DNA from: Hespellia sp.
Lineage (GTDB): Bacteria > Bacillota > Clostridia > Lachnospirales > Lachnospiraceae
Direction of reading: 5' to 3'
Assembly: GCA_022790755.1 (NCBI GenBank)
Contig: JAAVXR010000054.1
Location: 1-56,157 of the forward strand
Length of the DNA: 56,157 nucleotides
Both the position numbers and the translations under genes were made by a program. The notes under the pieces were generated by a model. That model saw only the letters and a program-made list of their open reading frames with translations. It did not search any database and was not told where the DNA came from. Every line of letters starts with the position of its first letter. Positions within the stretch are counted from its first letter, which is position 1. Below are positions 34,283-43,402 of the stretch, one piece after another.

Positions 34283-34974
34283 GCAACGCTACCGGTATAG
34301 TCTTCTGGAGTCGGAAACGTCTCTAATAACCAGGAATCATATTGATGATTCACATGATCGGCGTACCAAATGGTGGCGGAATGTGTCTTTGGTTTTAAAC
34401 AGAAATCTTTGGTGGAAGCGTAAAGGCCGTCTCCCGTGGCTTTGAGAAGCGCTTCCTTCATTGTCCAATATTGGAAAAAAAGTGTTTTTTGTTCGGTATC
34501 TGATGTGGAACACCATGTTTCGATCTCATCCGGATGAAAGAAATGTCGAACGATGGACTCCATGCGGGGAGTCCTTTTTCTACATTCGATGTCGATGCCA
34601 ATTTCAGATAGAAAAGAAAATGCAGCGACGATCCATTCTCCGGAATGGGAAAGATTAAAATGCAGGGGAAAGTTCCAACAGAGCTTTCCGTGTTCTTCTT
34701 TTTGTAATTGGACCTGTTGTTCTGGGGAATTACTACAATGGGCCAACATTCGTTTGATCAGTAAGTGTCCTTTCAAATATTGTGCTTTTACTTCGGGGGA
34801 ATGGAATCGTTCGGCGGCCAGAAGCTCCTCTTGGGAAAAAAGAGCCAGTTCACGCTCTGTCAGAGGGCAATCTTTCTGGTGTAAGAGCCAGATCTGAATG
34901 CCGTTTTCTATGTGAGAGTAGTCTTGCTGTAAATGGAAATTCCAGGATTGCATTCGCGCGGTATAAATCTGCAA
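34261..34974 (-). CDS. 4'-phosphopantetheinyl transferase, Sfp type
   Basis: The 237-residue product has the Sfp-family motifs HFNLSHSGEW (about residues 105-114), the Mg2+-binding GIDIE (about 127-131) and YWTMKEALLKATGDG (about 171-185). Such enzymes activate carrier proteins of peptide synthetases, polyketide or lipid pathways by transferring phosphopantetheine from CoA. The start is TTG at 34974: AAGGAG lies 7-8 nt before it, whereas the first ATG (34953) has no ribosome-binding site. No synthetase or carrier-protein gene is in the window, so the target lies elsewhere. Confidence 0.88.
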   Translation of the reverse strand: MQIYTARMQSWNFHLQQDYSHIENGIQIWLLHQKDCPLTERELALFSQEELLAAERFHSPEVKAQYLKGHLLIKRMLAHCSNSPEQQVQLQKEEHGKLCWNFPLHFNLSHSGEWIVAAFSFLSEIGIDIECRKRTPRMESIVRHFFHPDEIETWCSTSDTEQKTLFFQYWTMKEALLKATGDGLYASTKDFCLKPKTHSATIWYADHVNHQYDSWLLETFPTPEDYTGSVAYRVRKN

Positions 34975-35078
34975 AATAAAGCTCCTTTCTCGTGGTGAAG
35001 TGCGTGTGGAAAGCTGTTAAACTTTGTTTATTATACAGAACGACAAGGTATTTGTAAAGCAGAAGGGTAGAGTTGATT

Positions 35079-36320
35079 ATGATATATGATTTAGCAAAAA
35101 TAGAGGAACGAATCATTTTGGTTGGTGTTCAGACTGCCGAAGCTGGGAGCGGCGAGGAATCTCTGGATGAGTTGGAAGAATTAGTCCGTACGGCTGGAGC
35201 ATCTGTCTGCGGTCGAATACTGCAGGTACGGGAATCCATACATCCTGGCACATATATAGGAAAGGGAAAAATACAGGAATTAAAATTTCAAATCTTTGAG
35301 GCAGAGGCAACCGGGATTGTCTGTGATGATGAGTTGTCACCTGCACAACTTGGAAATTTGGAAAAAGAATTGGATTGTAAAATTATGGATCGTACTCTTC
35401 TGATTTTGGATATCTTTGCCAGGAGGGCCACGAGTAGCGAGGGAAATATACAGGTGGAATTGGCACAATTGCGTTATCGGGCATCTCGTCTGGTAGGATT
35501 GAGGAATTCTCTGTCTCGCTTGGGAGGCGGTATTGGGACCAGAGGACCGGGAGAAAAGAAGCTGGAGATGGATCGAAGACTGATTCGGACCAGAATTGGC
35601 CAGTTGAAACGCCAATTACAGGAAGTAAAGAAGCACAGGGAACAGATTCATGCACAGAGAACAAAATCCCATATAAAAACGGCAGCTCTTGTAGGTTATT
35701 CTAACGCGGGAAAGAGCTCCTGGCTGAATGCGATAACCGGGACGAATGTCCTGGCAGACGATATGCTTTTTGCTACTCTGGATACGACAACGCGTGTTGT
35801 AGAATTGCCGGATGGGCAGGAAATTTTGCTGACAGATACGGTAGGATTTATCCAAAAGTTGCCGCATCATCTGATTGAAGCCTTTCGAAGTACGCTGGAG
35901 GAGGTTCTTTATGCAGACATCATCATACATGTTGTGGATGCTTCCAATCCGCAAATGGATAGGCAGATGCATGTTGTCTATGAGACTCTTCAGAGTCTAG
36001 GGGTTCAGGAAAAACCTGTGATTACATTATTTAACAAACAGGATAAGCTCGCCTCGTCGGTCTGTGTGAAAGACCTGCATGCAGACTATACGATACTGGC
36101 ATCTGTAAAAGACGGACAGGGAATGATGGAGCTTAAACAAGCACTGGCGGAAATCCTGCGCGGCGATCAGATTTATATTGAAAGAACGATTTCTTATGAG
36201 AAAGCGGGATTGATTCAAGTGATACGCAGAAACGGACAACTTATAGGAGAAGAATATTTGGAAACAGGGATCAGGATAAAAGCATATGTACCAAAAGAGC
36301 TGTATTTTCAGCTTTTATAA
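35079..36320 (+). CDS. hflX: GTPase HflX
   Basis: The 413-residue product has the HflX N-terminal domain (HPGTYIGKGKIQEL, DDELSPAQLGNLE, ILDIFARRATSSEGNIQVELAQL and the Gly-rich RLGGGIGTRGPGEKKLE), a coiled linker, and a GTPase domain with GYSNAGKSSWLNAI (G1), DTVGF (G3) and NKQD (G4). HflX splits stalled or hibernating 70S ribosomes. ATG 35079 is preferred over an in-frame TTG two codons earlier; AGAAGGG lies upstream. Confidence 0.95.
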   Translation: MIYDLAKIEERIILVGVQTAEAGSGEESLDELEELVRTAGASVCGRILQVRESIHPGTYIGKGKIQELKFQIFEAEATGIVCDDELSPAQLGNLEKELDCKIMDRTLLILDIFARRATSSEGNIQVELAQLRYRASRLVGLRNSLSRLGGGIGTRGPGEKKLEMDRRLIRTRIGQLKRQLQEVKKHREQIHAQRTKSHIKTAALVGYSNAGKSSWLNAITGTNVLADDMLFATLDTTTRVVELPDGQEILLTDTVGFIQKLPHHLIEAFRSTLEEVLYADIIIHVVDASNPQMDRQMHVVYETLQSLGVQEKPVITLFNKQDKLASSVCVKDLHADYTILASVKDGQGMMELKQALAEILRGDQIYIERTISYEKAGLIQVIRRNGQLIGEEYLETGIRIKAYVPKELYFQLL

Positions 36321-36341
36321 ACAGTTTGTATGGAGAGAAAA

Positions 36342-37688
36342 ATGAATGAACTTGCATCGGAGAAAATCGGAAAATTAATTGCAAAATTTTCAATACCGGC
36401 GATCATCAGTATGTTGGTTAGCTCGCTTTATAATATCGTAGATCAGATTTTTATTGGTCAGGGTGTGGGGATGTTGGGAAATGCTGCGACAAATATTGCA
36501 TTTCCTGTGTCGATTATCTGTACGGCGACAGCGCTGCTTCTAGGAATTGGAAGCGCATCGAATTATAATCTGGAAACAGGTGCTGGAAATACAGAGCGAG
36601 GATGTGAAATCATAGGGACGGGCTTGTCTATGTTGGCAATTTGCGGAACCATCATTGCAATCGTTGTGCTTGTGTTTTTAGATGGGTTGCTGTATGTTTT
36701 TGGGGTGACGCCGGATGTATTGCCCTATGCTCAGGATTATACGGGAATCACAGCGTTTGGAATTCCCTTTTTGATTCTGACAACGGGAGGAAATCATATG
36801 ATTCGTGCGGACAGGAGTCCGACGTATTCCATGGTCTGTATGCTGAGTGGCGCGATCACGAATACGATTCTCGATCCCCTGTTTATTTTTCAATTTCACT
36901 GGGGGATCAAAGGAGCCGCCTGGGCGACCATTATCGGGCAGATTCTATCCGGCAGTATGGTGATTCTCTACTTTGCATATCTTCGAAAAATGAAGTTGGA
37001 GAGGAGAATGTTGTTGCCGAAGGTATCCTGTCTGCGTGCGATTCTTTCCCTTGGTATGGCGTCCTGTATCAATCAGATTGCTATGGCGGCCGTACAGATT
37101 ACGATGAATAATACTTTGCGTCGTTTTGGTGCGGATTCTATTTACGGCTCTGAGATTCCTCTTGCATGTTCTGGCGTGATCTCGAAAGTAAATATGGTGT
37201 TTATGGCAATCTGTATTGGAATTTCGCAGGGGTGTCAGCCGATCATTGGGTATAATTATGGGGCAAAAAATTATGCGAGAGTGGAGGAGACAGTGAAGAA
37301 GGCGGCGTTTTTATCTGTCTTGACGGGAATGGGATTTTTTCTTTGTTTTCAGATTTTTCCACGGCAGATTATCCGTGTATTTGGAAGCGGAAGTGAAATT
37401 TATTTGCATTTTGCAGAGCGATATTTTCGGATTTATATGTTTATGACATTTTTAAACGGGTTGCATCCGCTTTCATCCGGTTTTTTTACCTCTATCGGAC
37501 AGGCGAAGCTGGGAGCGATCATATCTTTGACAAGGCAAGTGATTTTTCTACTCCCGCTGATTTTGCTCTTTTCTAACATGATGGGAATAGATGGTGTAAT
37601 GTATGCAGGGCCGATCGCGGACGGGGCGGCTGCGATCGTTGCAATTTGGCTGGCAGGGAAAGAATTGCGCAGGATGAGTGATATGTGA
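36342..37688 (+). CDS. MATE-family efflux transporter
   Basis: The 448-residue membrane protein of 12 helices begins MNELASEKIGKLIAKFSIPAIISMLVSSLYNIVDQIFIGQG, typical of Clostridial MATE multidrug/Na+ antiporters. CQPIIGYNYGAKNY marks the middle of the protein. The start at 36342 follows GGAGAG; an ATG four codons earlier overlaps that site. It lies 21 bases behind hflX. Substrate unknown. Confidence 0.92.
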   Translation: MNELASEKIGKLIAKFSIPAIISMLVSSLYNIVDQIFIGQGVGMLGNAATNIAFPVSIICTATALLLGIGSASNYNLETGAGNTERGCEIIGTGLSMLAICGTIIAIVVLVFLDGLLYVFGVTPDVLPYAQDYTGITAFGIPFLILTTGGNHMIRADRSPTYSMVCMLSGAITNTILDPLFIFQFHWGIKGAAWATIIGQILSGSMVILYFAYLRKMKLERRMLLPKVSCLRAILSLGMASCINQIAMAAVQITMNNTLRRFGADSIYGSEIPLACSGVISKVNMVFMAICIGISQGCQPIIGYNYGAKNYARVEETVKKAAFLSVLTGMGFFLCFQIFPRQIIRVFGSGSEIYLHFAERYFRIYMFMTFLNGLHPLSSGFFTSIGQAKLGAIISLTRQVIFLLPLILLFSNMMGIDGVMYAGPIADGAAAIVAIWLAGKELRRMSDM

Positions 37689-37695
37689 TATTGGC

Positions 37696-38583
37696 CTATA
37701 GATTCCTTTTGCCGGGAAGTTGTGCCAGAATGGTAGCGCTAAACATCAATAAACAGCCAAATATTTCCCGAGGAGACAGAATTTGATGTAGAATCACCCA
37801 TCCTCCGAGGACGGAGAAAACCGACTCTAGACTCATGATTAGAGCGGCGATGGAAGGGTCCGCGTCTTTCTGTGCGATCACCTGCAGAGTATAGGCCACA
37901 CCGCAGGACAGAACTCCCGCATAGAGCAGTGGGAGAGCGGCAGCTAAAATATAAGAGATATCAGGCGTTTCCGTAAAGAACATGAAAATCGCATTGATGA
38001 TTCCCGCTACCAAGAATTCCAGGCAGGAGAGGCGCAGGCCGTCTGTTTTGGGGGAGAAGTGATCTACAAACATGATTTGGAGTGCAAAGATGACGGCACA
38101 GAGCAGTGCATATGCGTCGCCCTTTCCCAGTGAGAAAGAATCTGTTATACAGAGTAGATACATTCCAATCACTGCTACAAGAACACCGAGCCAGATATGC
38201 AAGCCAGCTTTTTTTTTCAAGAAAATTCCAAATATTGGAACAAATAATATATATAAGGCGGTTAGAAAGCCCACTTTTCCAGCAGGAGAGTAGAGCAGGG
38301 CGACTTGTTGTACTCCGGAGGCAAATGCCAATGGGATTCCGCAACAGATAGCGCCGACATAGAGCGTTTTCTTATCTACGCTATGGGAAGACACCTGAGA
38401 GGCATTCTTTTTGCGGTCTAGAAGCCAGATACAGGGTAACAGTACAATGGAACCGATGAAGAATCGAATGCTGTTGAAAGTAAATGGTTCCATGTATTCC
38501 ATTCCGATTTGCTGGGCCACAAATGCAAGTCCCCAGATGAATGCAGAAAGGAATAACATAGAATTTATCTTTAGCTTATTCAT
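37696..38583 (-). CDS. DMT-superfamily transporter with two EamA domains
   Basis: The 295-residue membrane protein of ten helices has two EamA halves: MLFLSAFIWGLAFVAQQIGMEYMEPFTFNSIRF at the N-terminus, and a second repeat ending in AALIMSLESVFSVLGGWVILHQ. Family members export metabolites or amino acids; this substrate is unknown. ATG 38583 lies 1 nt after the SDR stop, with GGAGG (38595-38599) inside the end of that gene. The two are translationally linked. Confidence 0.88.
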   Translation of the reverse strand: MNKLKINSMLFLSAFIWGLAFVAQQIGMEYMEPFTFNSIRFFIGSIVLLPCIWLLDRKKNASQVSSHSVDKKTLYVGAICCGIPLAFASGVQQVALLYSPAGKVGFLTALYILFVPIFGIFLKKKAGLHIWLGVLVAVIGMYLLCITDSFSLGKGDAYALLCAVIFALQIMFVDHFSPKTDGLRLSCLEFLVAGIINAIFMFFTETPDISYILAAALPLLYAGVLSCGVAYTLQVIAQKDADPSIAALIMSLESVFSVLGGWVILHQILSPREIFGCLLMFSATILAQLPGKRNL

Positions 38584-38584
38584 G

Positions 38585-39316
38585 TCAGATATAACCTCCG
38601 TCCAATCCAATAATTTGCCCAGTCAAGTAGGCGGGAGCGTGCGCCAAATCATAAATCAGTTTGGCGGTTTCTTCCGGTGTACCGAAACGTCCAGAAGGAA
38701 TCTCCTCTATAAGAGCGTTGCGCTCAATCTCCGATAGTTGTGCATTCATTTCAGTGTCAATCACTCCACAGGCAATCGCATTGACCTGTATGTTGCTGGG
38801 GGCAAGTTCTTTGGCAAGCGCCATGGTTAGGCCCTGAATACCGGCTTTTGATGCCGAATATGCGACTTCGCAGGAAGCGCCAACGCGTCCCCACATGGAT
38901 GAAATGTTGATGATTTTACCGGCTTTTTGGTGTATCATATAGGGAATTGCACTGCGGCAGGTGTAAAATGCAGAAGAAAGATTCGTTTGAATGATATGGT
39001 TCCACTCTTCGTCTGTCATATCGGCGAGAAGACCTATATGTGAAATGCCGGCATTATTGATTAGAATATCAATACCGTCACAATAGCTTTCGATGGAGCG
39101 AAAAATAGCACGAACGGCATCAGGATCGCCTATGTCTCCAGGAACAGCCCGACAGGAAATACAGGATGAGGTGAGTGTGTTGCAAATATGATGCAATTCA
39201 TCGACTGAGGTATGACAATTTAAAAAAAGACGATAATTTTTTTGGGCAAAAATAAAAGCACAGGCTTTACCGATTCCACGGGAAGCACCTGTGATAAGAA
39301 TATTTTTTTCATTCAT
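38585..39316 (-). CDS. Short-chain dehydrogenase/reductase (FabG-like)
   Basis: The 243-residue product is a classical SDR: NADP-binding TGASRGIG (residues 8-15), NNAG (about 89-92), catalytic Ser in NISSMWG, YSASK (Tyr and Lys, about 154-158) and C-terminal GLDGGYI. It resembles 3-oxoacyl-ACP reductase FabG, but it is not in a fatty-acid operon and is coupled to an EamA transporter gene, so its substrate is open. GAGGAG precedes the ATG. Confidence 0.88.
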   Translation of the reverse strand: MNEKNILITGASRGIGKACAFIFAQKNYRLFLNCHTSVDELHHICNTLTSSCISCRAVPGDIGDPDAVRAIFRSIESYCDGIDILINNAGISHIGLLADMTDEEWNHIIQTNLSSAFYTCRSAIPYMIHQKAGKIINISSMWGRVGASCEVAYSASKAGIQGLTMALAKELAPSNIQVNAIACGVIDTEMNAQLSEIERNALIEEIPSGRFGTPEETAKLIYDLAHAPAYLTGQIIGLDGGYI

Positions 39317-39373
39317 AATATTTGATAACTCCTCGGCAGTGAACTTTCATAAAAATACAGAAAAAGATAAAGA

Positions 39374-39404
39374 GTTGCCGCATATCTTCATCTTCTGCAG
39401 CAAC
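39374..39404 (-). terminator. Terminator of the flagellar operon after csrA
   Basis: On the minus strand GTTGCTGC (39404-39397) pairs with GCGGCAAC (39381-39374), one G-T pair, followed by TCTTTATCTTTTT. It lies 22 bases after the csrA stop. Confidence 0.8.
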
Positions 39405-39425
39405 CCTGCTATTTCTGAGGCTCCG

Positions 39426-39653
39426 TCATTTACTTTGCTGTTTAAATATTTCGTCCAGAACAGAGACGGGTACAGTTTTGGACGCTTTTCTATTCTCAGC
39501 AACGGCTTCTTTTAATTCAGAACGAAGAATCGGTATTTCCTTCGGAGCATCAATTGCAACTTTTACCCAGTCTGCTCCGGTATCTACGATTGTGAGCGTA
39601 ATATTGTCATTGATGGAAATAGATTCGCCTTTCCGGCGTTGCAATATGAGCAT
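39426..39653 (-). CDS. csrA: Carbon storage/translational regulator CsrA
   Basis: The 75-residue product starts MLILQRRKGESISINDNITL and has the CsrA core with RRKGESI and the RNA-binding strand ending APKEIPILRSEL. CsrA dimers bind GGA-containing hairpins at ribosome-binding sites and block translation; in Bacillus the main target is flagellin mRNA. AGGAGG lies 9-10 nt before the ATG at 39653; the upstream extension of the frame lies inside fliW. fliW ends one base before the start. A matching target is visible in the flagellin leader at 55859-55904. Confidence 0.96.
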   Translation of the reverse strand: MLILQRRKGESISINDNITLTIVDTGADWVKVAIDAPKEIPILRSELKEAVAENRKASKTVPVSVLDEIFKQQSK

Positions 39654-39654
39654 T

Positions 39655-40101
39655 TTATGCGTCCTCCTTCTGGGTAATCTCACCGAGTGTATGACGGAAG
39701 GTGTATTCTGGTTGTTCCAGTATAATCTGTTTTGCCTGTCGATTCAAGGCGTTTACTGCAAGAGGTGCTTTTAAGTTTACTGTAGTCTCAGCGATGGAGT
39801 CGCGCACAACGCTGATCACGTAATAAGAAATATCTTTTTCAGAAGAGGTTCCCAACTCTGCAAGATCTTCCTGAGAGAGAAGAGGGGCATAGTCGGGAAA
39901 GATTCCAAAAGGATTCATTACAATAAACGATAGCGTTTCATCCTCCAGACTTTGTAGAGAGATTAAAGAATCGTTATCCTCATGAAAAGGAATGGGAAGA
40001 TATTTGGTAAAAGATTCAAAACCAAAAAGACCATTGATAATATGGATGGTATCTTCCTGCTCGTACGAAATCTGACCAAAATATTTTGCATTGATATTCA
40101 A
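39655..40101 (-). CDS. fliW: Flagellar assembly factor FliW
   Basis: The 148-residue product, (M)NINAKYFGQISYEQEDTIHIINGLFGFE onward, is a typical FliW. It binds flagellin, and when flagellin is exported it is freed to bind CsrA allosterically and relieve repression of flagellin translation. The start is TTG at 40101: AGGAGG lies 9 nt before it, and the apparent upstream TTG (40125) lies before that site. It sits one base from csrA, giving the conserved fliW-csrA order. A terminator-like hairpin precedes it. Confidence 0.93.
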   Translation of the reverse strand: MNINAKYFGQISYEQEDTIHIINGLFGFESFTKYLPIPFHEDNDSLISLQSLEDETLSFIVMNPFGIFPDYAPLLSQEDLAELGTSSEKDISYYVISVVRDSIAETTVNLKAPLAVNALNRQAKQIILEQPEYTFRHTLGEITQKEDA

Positions 40102-40141
40102 TGTAGTATACCTCCTGGGATTCAAATAAACCGAAATAAAA

Positions 40142-40164
40142 GTAAGGGCCTGTTAAGCCCTTAC
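40142..40164 (-). terminator. Intra-operon terminator between the DUF6470 gene and fliW
   Basis: On the minus strand GTAAGGGC (40164-40157) pairs with GCCCTTAC (40149-40142) around TTAACAG, followed by TTTTATTT. The DUF6470 stop codon (TAA, 40155-40153) lies in the loop. A ribosome ending there would cover the hairpin, so fliW-csrA transcription could depend on translation upstream. Confidence 0.65.
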
Positions 40165-40758
40165 ATCCAATGGTTCATAGTTTGGGTCTGCACTTGGTGG
40201 TACATAAATCGGTCCACCGACATACTCGATTAACAAATCCGGATACTGCGTAATAGACATTTCAATGTTGCCTGGAACAAATTCAAAATTACCGTTTGCT
40301 ATTTTCAAATCAAAGTTCAATTTATCCATCTCATAATTAATCGTTAGATTGCCTGGCTGATATTGTATATCAACTGGTGCGGACGGTGTAAAGCCAAGTT
40401 GAAATTCCCCTGTAGGTGCAGCCGTTCTTTGTTGCATGATCTGACCAATCACATCCTCCCCTATATCGGCTTTCAATAAAAGTTGCCCCTCTTGTGCCAA
40501 CTGAGCAGTGGCACTGTACGCAGCTTCTCTACCTTGTTGAGCTCTTTGAGCAACACTTCTTGTAGGGGTAGGGCTCACAGAGTTTCTCGCTTCAAAAGAA
40601 TCCAGATTCAATTTGACAGGACGACTCTTGATGGATAATTTGCCGTCTGTCTTATGGATCTCTAATTCTGCTCTGGAACGGGAATACTCCAAACGAGCGC
40701 TGTCAATCTTTAATTCATATTGAATGGGGACACTGGTAATTTTTAAAAGCTGATCCAT
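40153..40758 (-). CDS. DUF6470 family protein of the flagellar operon
   Basis: The 201-residue product begins MDQLLKITSVPIQYELKIDSARLEYSRSRAELE and ends YVGGPIYVPPSADPNYEPLDVRA. This form and its position between flgL and fliW match the DUF6470 (YviE-like) proteins of Firmicute flagellar operons. The biochemical function is unknown; the repeated Tyr/Ile beta-type segments suggest a beta-rich soluble protein. GGGAGGAAT precedes the ATG. Confidence 0.82.
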   Translation of the reverse strand: MDQLLKITSVPIQYELKIDSARLEYSRSRAELEIHKTDGKLSIKSRPVKLNLDSFEARNSVSPTPTRSVAQRAQQGREAAYSATAQLAQEGQLLLKADIGEDVIGQIMQQRTAAPTGEFQLGFTPSAPVDIQYQPGNLTINYEMDKLNFDLKIANGNFEFVPGNIEMSITQYPDLLIEYVGGPIYVPPSADPNYEPLDVRA

Positions 40759-40792
40759 TAGGTATTCCTCCCTTCCCTTTATTTGACCTTTA

Positions 40793-41818
40793 TCAATTCA
40801 TAAAATCAATAAATGATGGTGTTAAAATATTGTTCCCGACTTTTAAAGCAGCATTATAAGCATACTGAGCCCACGAGAAATTCATAATCGCTTCTGCCAT
40901 ATCGACATTCACGACTTTATCATATTGTGTTGCAATACTGATCTCGTTGGTTTCCAAGCGTTCTTTGGTGGTTGTCAAAAACTCAGTTTTTGTACCTAGA
41001 TTCGTCACCTTCTCGAGGACGTTGCTCCGTCCTGCATCAAAAGCCTCTAGAAGTTGGGAATATCTGTCATAGTCAAAGTCTTCTTTCTCCAATTCTTCCG
41101 CAATCATACCGGCCAAAGCGATCATATTCTTGGGATCTCCATTATCATCAACACCATAACCGATCACTTCAATTCCAGGAAGGGCAATATCAAACGCACT
41201 AGTTTCACCCACTTTCAACGGTGCGTCACCAGCAGCATTTGCACTGGTTACATCCAGCCCAAAACCTAGATCGACATATAATTTTTCGTCGGCGAGAGCA
41301 TCAAGACTCGCTTTATTGGCTGGATCTGATACATCAAAACCGCGATAAGTTAACGTATTTGTGTCTTTATCCCACTTGAATGGGATTTCGTAGCTGTCGC
41401 TACCCGCGTATACATATTTTCCATCGTAAGTGGCATTTAAACTCAACATCAAGCTCTCTTGAGCACCTTTCCAGGCAGCGGCATAAGTTTTTCTTGTATC
41501 AAGGGAACCGTTGGTACCGTTTAATGCCTCCAAACCGTAATTTTTACTCAGATTCAACGTAATTGAATTAATTTGCATTGCGCTGTCTTCCTGTGCGTCC
41601 AGGAAAGACTGTGCGTCTTTGACGGTGGAAAGATAATCGTCATTTTTAGCATATTTTTTTTCCAGAAGAGATGCGCGCAGGGCATTTGCAGGGTCTTCTG
41701 ATACGGAATTAAACTTGCGACCAGTCATAACTTTTGTTCTGGCAGAATCCAGATTGGTCAAAGACGTTGCAAGATTAGATTTATAATTTCTTAAAATTGC
41801 ATTCGTAGTGATTCTCAT
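40793..41818 (-). CDS. flgL: Flagellar hook-associated protein 3 (FlgL)
   Basis: The 341-residue product starts MRITTNAILRNYKSNLATSLTNLDSARTKVMTGRKFNSVSEDPANALRAS, the conserved N-terminal helix of FlgL, and ends in a flagellin-like C-terminal helix (MAEAIMNFSWAQYAYNAALKVGNNILTPSFIDFMN). FlgL joins the hook-filament junction to flagellin. GGAGG lies upstream. The chain is close to the usual length of about 300-340. Confidence 0.94.
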   Translation of the reverse strand: MRITTNAILRNYKSNLATSLTNLDSARTKVMTGRKFNSVSEDPANALRASLLEKKYAKNDDYLSTVKDAQSFLDAQEDSAMQINSITLNLSKNYGLEALNGTNGSLDTRKTYAAAWKGAQESLMLSLNATYDGKYVYAGSDSYEIPFKWDKDTNTLTYRGFDVSDPANKASLDALADEKLYVDLGFGLDVTSANAAGDAPLKVGETSAFDIALPGIEVIGYGVDDNGDPKNMIALAGMIAEELEKEDFDYDRYSQLLEAFDAGRSNVLEKVTNLGTKTEFLTTTKERLETNEISIATQYDKVVNVDMAEAIMNFSWAQYAYNAALKVGNNILTPSFIDFMN

Positions 41819-41833
41819 GTGATAGACCTCCTA

Positions 41834-43387
41834 TTACCTGCCAACGACGCCAGTGCCGTTGATCAGTTTGTCAAGCGCTTCATCCAGAGTTGTCATAAGA
41901 CGAGCGGCCGCTGCATAAGACTGATTATAGTGCAGTAGATTCATACCTTCTTCATCCAATTGCACTCCTGAAATACTATCCCTGGAATTAGCTGTCTTAT
42001 TCAAAACAGCAATTTGATTTGCTAAAGTAGTTTCCGCCGCCTTTTTGTCGACTCCTAGCGTATCTTCAATGTTGTTAAAGCAGCTATAAAATGAACCAGT
42101 AAAAAATGTGGTGTTGCTTCCCGCATGAGTAAAGCTAACATCTTTTTCTAAAAGGTTTATCATATTCAAAATGTTTTCGTTCGCGCCGGAAGGAATTGTG
42201 CCATCAGCTCCTACATTTACAGAAGGAGTAATATAGTACGTACCATTCACCCAACCGGAAGCCAAACGAATGTTAGAGGCACTCATAGGCTCATTCGCAT
42301 TTATTTTTTCAAATAGAGGATTCGTACCTGGCTGTCTGACTCCATTTGCGTCGACAGTTTCATTCATTTTGTTGAATTCTTCTGCAAAGGTCGCCACAAA
42401 AGTATCGAATGCCTTTTCATAATAACCTATTCCATTGAAATCAGAATCGTCAAAAGTACCAGATTTGTTTAGACAATCCAAAGTACCTTTCAGACTACCT
42501 GATCCAAGACGATCCGTGACATTGATTCCGCTATTTCCTTTGCAATCTGTCAGGAATAGCTCTACCGGATCTCCAGTGATATCTGCATCAAAACTGCCAT
42601 AGGTTCCATCGGAAATCAGAGGAATCTTTCTTCCTGTGGTATCTACAAAATAGACATCCAAAATCTCTACTGTCTCTTTAGGGCCAATCGGCTGATCCCA
42701 GTAATCGACTGAGATTGGCAGGTAACTACCCAACTCATCCAGCAGTTTATTTCTTTCATCCAACAATTCCAGAGCTGGATTACCAAGCACCTGGCTATTT
42801 TTGATGGTAGTGTTCAGATTTGCGATGTTTTGTAAAACTTTATTTAGATCGGCTACATCGGTAGTCTGGAAGCCCATCTGCATGTCATCACGGACCTCTT
42901 TCAGACGAGTAGCATTCTCATGGAACAAATTCAGCAGATTCTGCATATTTGAACGAACCATGCTGTCGTATTCTTTTTCTCCAACATGTTCACCCAAAGT
43001 GTCCAGTGAATTGGAAATACTGATCAGGGCCTGTTTGATACCGGCCATAGTCGTCTCATCAAAAATGGGTTCGAGCTGTTCCAGGCCCGCAGCCTGTGCA
43101 TCTGTGGTTCCAAGTTTACAGATCTGAGAACGATATTGTGCATCCAAAAATGGATCTCGTAACTGGGAAACCGAGAGCATCTCTACACCATATCCAACCA
43201 CAATGTTTGGATTAGAGTTGTAGAAATGACCACCTTGTGTGTTCAGACTTGCGATGTCAAGACGCTGTCTGGTATAACCTTCTGTATTAATATTGGCAAT
43301 ATTCTGACCGGTGACATCCAGAGCACGCTGGCTCGCTGCCATTGCAAGCTGTGCAGTGGTGAAACCGGCAAATGTAGAACGTATCAT
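41834..43387 (-). CDS. flgK: Flagellar hook-associated protein 1 (FlgK)
   Basis: The 517-residue product begins MIRSTFAGFTTAQLAMAASQRALDVTGQNIANINTEGYTRQRLD, the FlgK N-terminus with the rod/hook ANINTEGYTRQ motif. It ends SGVQLDEEGMNLLHYNQSYAAAARLMTTLDEALDKLINGTG, the conserved C-terminal helix. It forms the hook-side layer of the junction. AAGGAGGAGACAG precedes the ATG. It lies 15 bases before flgL. Confidence 0.95.
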   Translation of the reverse strand: MIRSTFAGFTTAQLAMAASQRALDVTGQNIANINTEGYTRQRLDIASLNTQGGHFYNSNPNIVVGYGVEMLSVSQLRDPFLDAQYRSQICKLGTTDAQAAGLEQLEPIFDETTMAGIKQALISISNSLDTLGEHVGEKEYDSMVRSNMQNLLNLFHENATRLKEVRDDMQMGFQTTDVADLNKVLQNIANLNTTIKNSQVLGNPALELLDERNKLLDELGSYLPISVDYWDQPIGPKETVEILDVYFVDTTGRKIPLISDGTYGSFDADITGDPVELFLTDCKGNSGINVTDRLGSGSLKGTLDCLNKSGTFDDSDFNGIGYYEKAFDTFVATFAEEFNKMNETVDANGVRQPGTNPLFEKINANEPMSASNIRLASGWVNGTYYITPSVNVGADGTIPSGANENILNMINLLEKDVSFTHAGSNTTFFTGSFYSCFNNIEDTLGVDKKAAETTLANQIAVLNKTANSRDSISGVQLDEEGMNLLHYNQSYAAAARLMTTLDEALDKLINGTGVVGR

Positions 43388-43402
43388 CTGTCTCCTCCTT
43401 AC

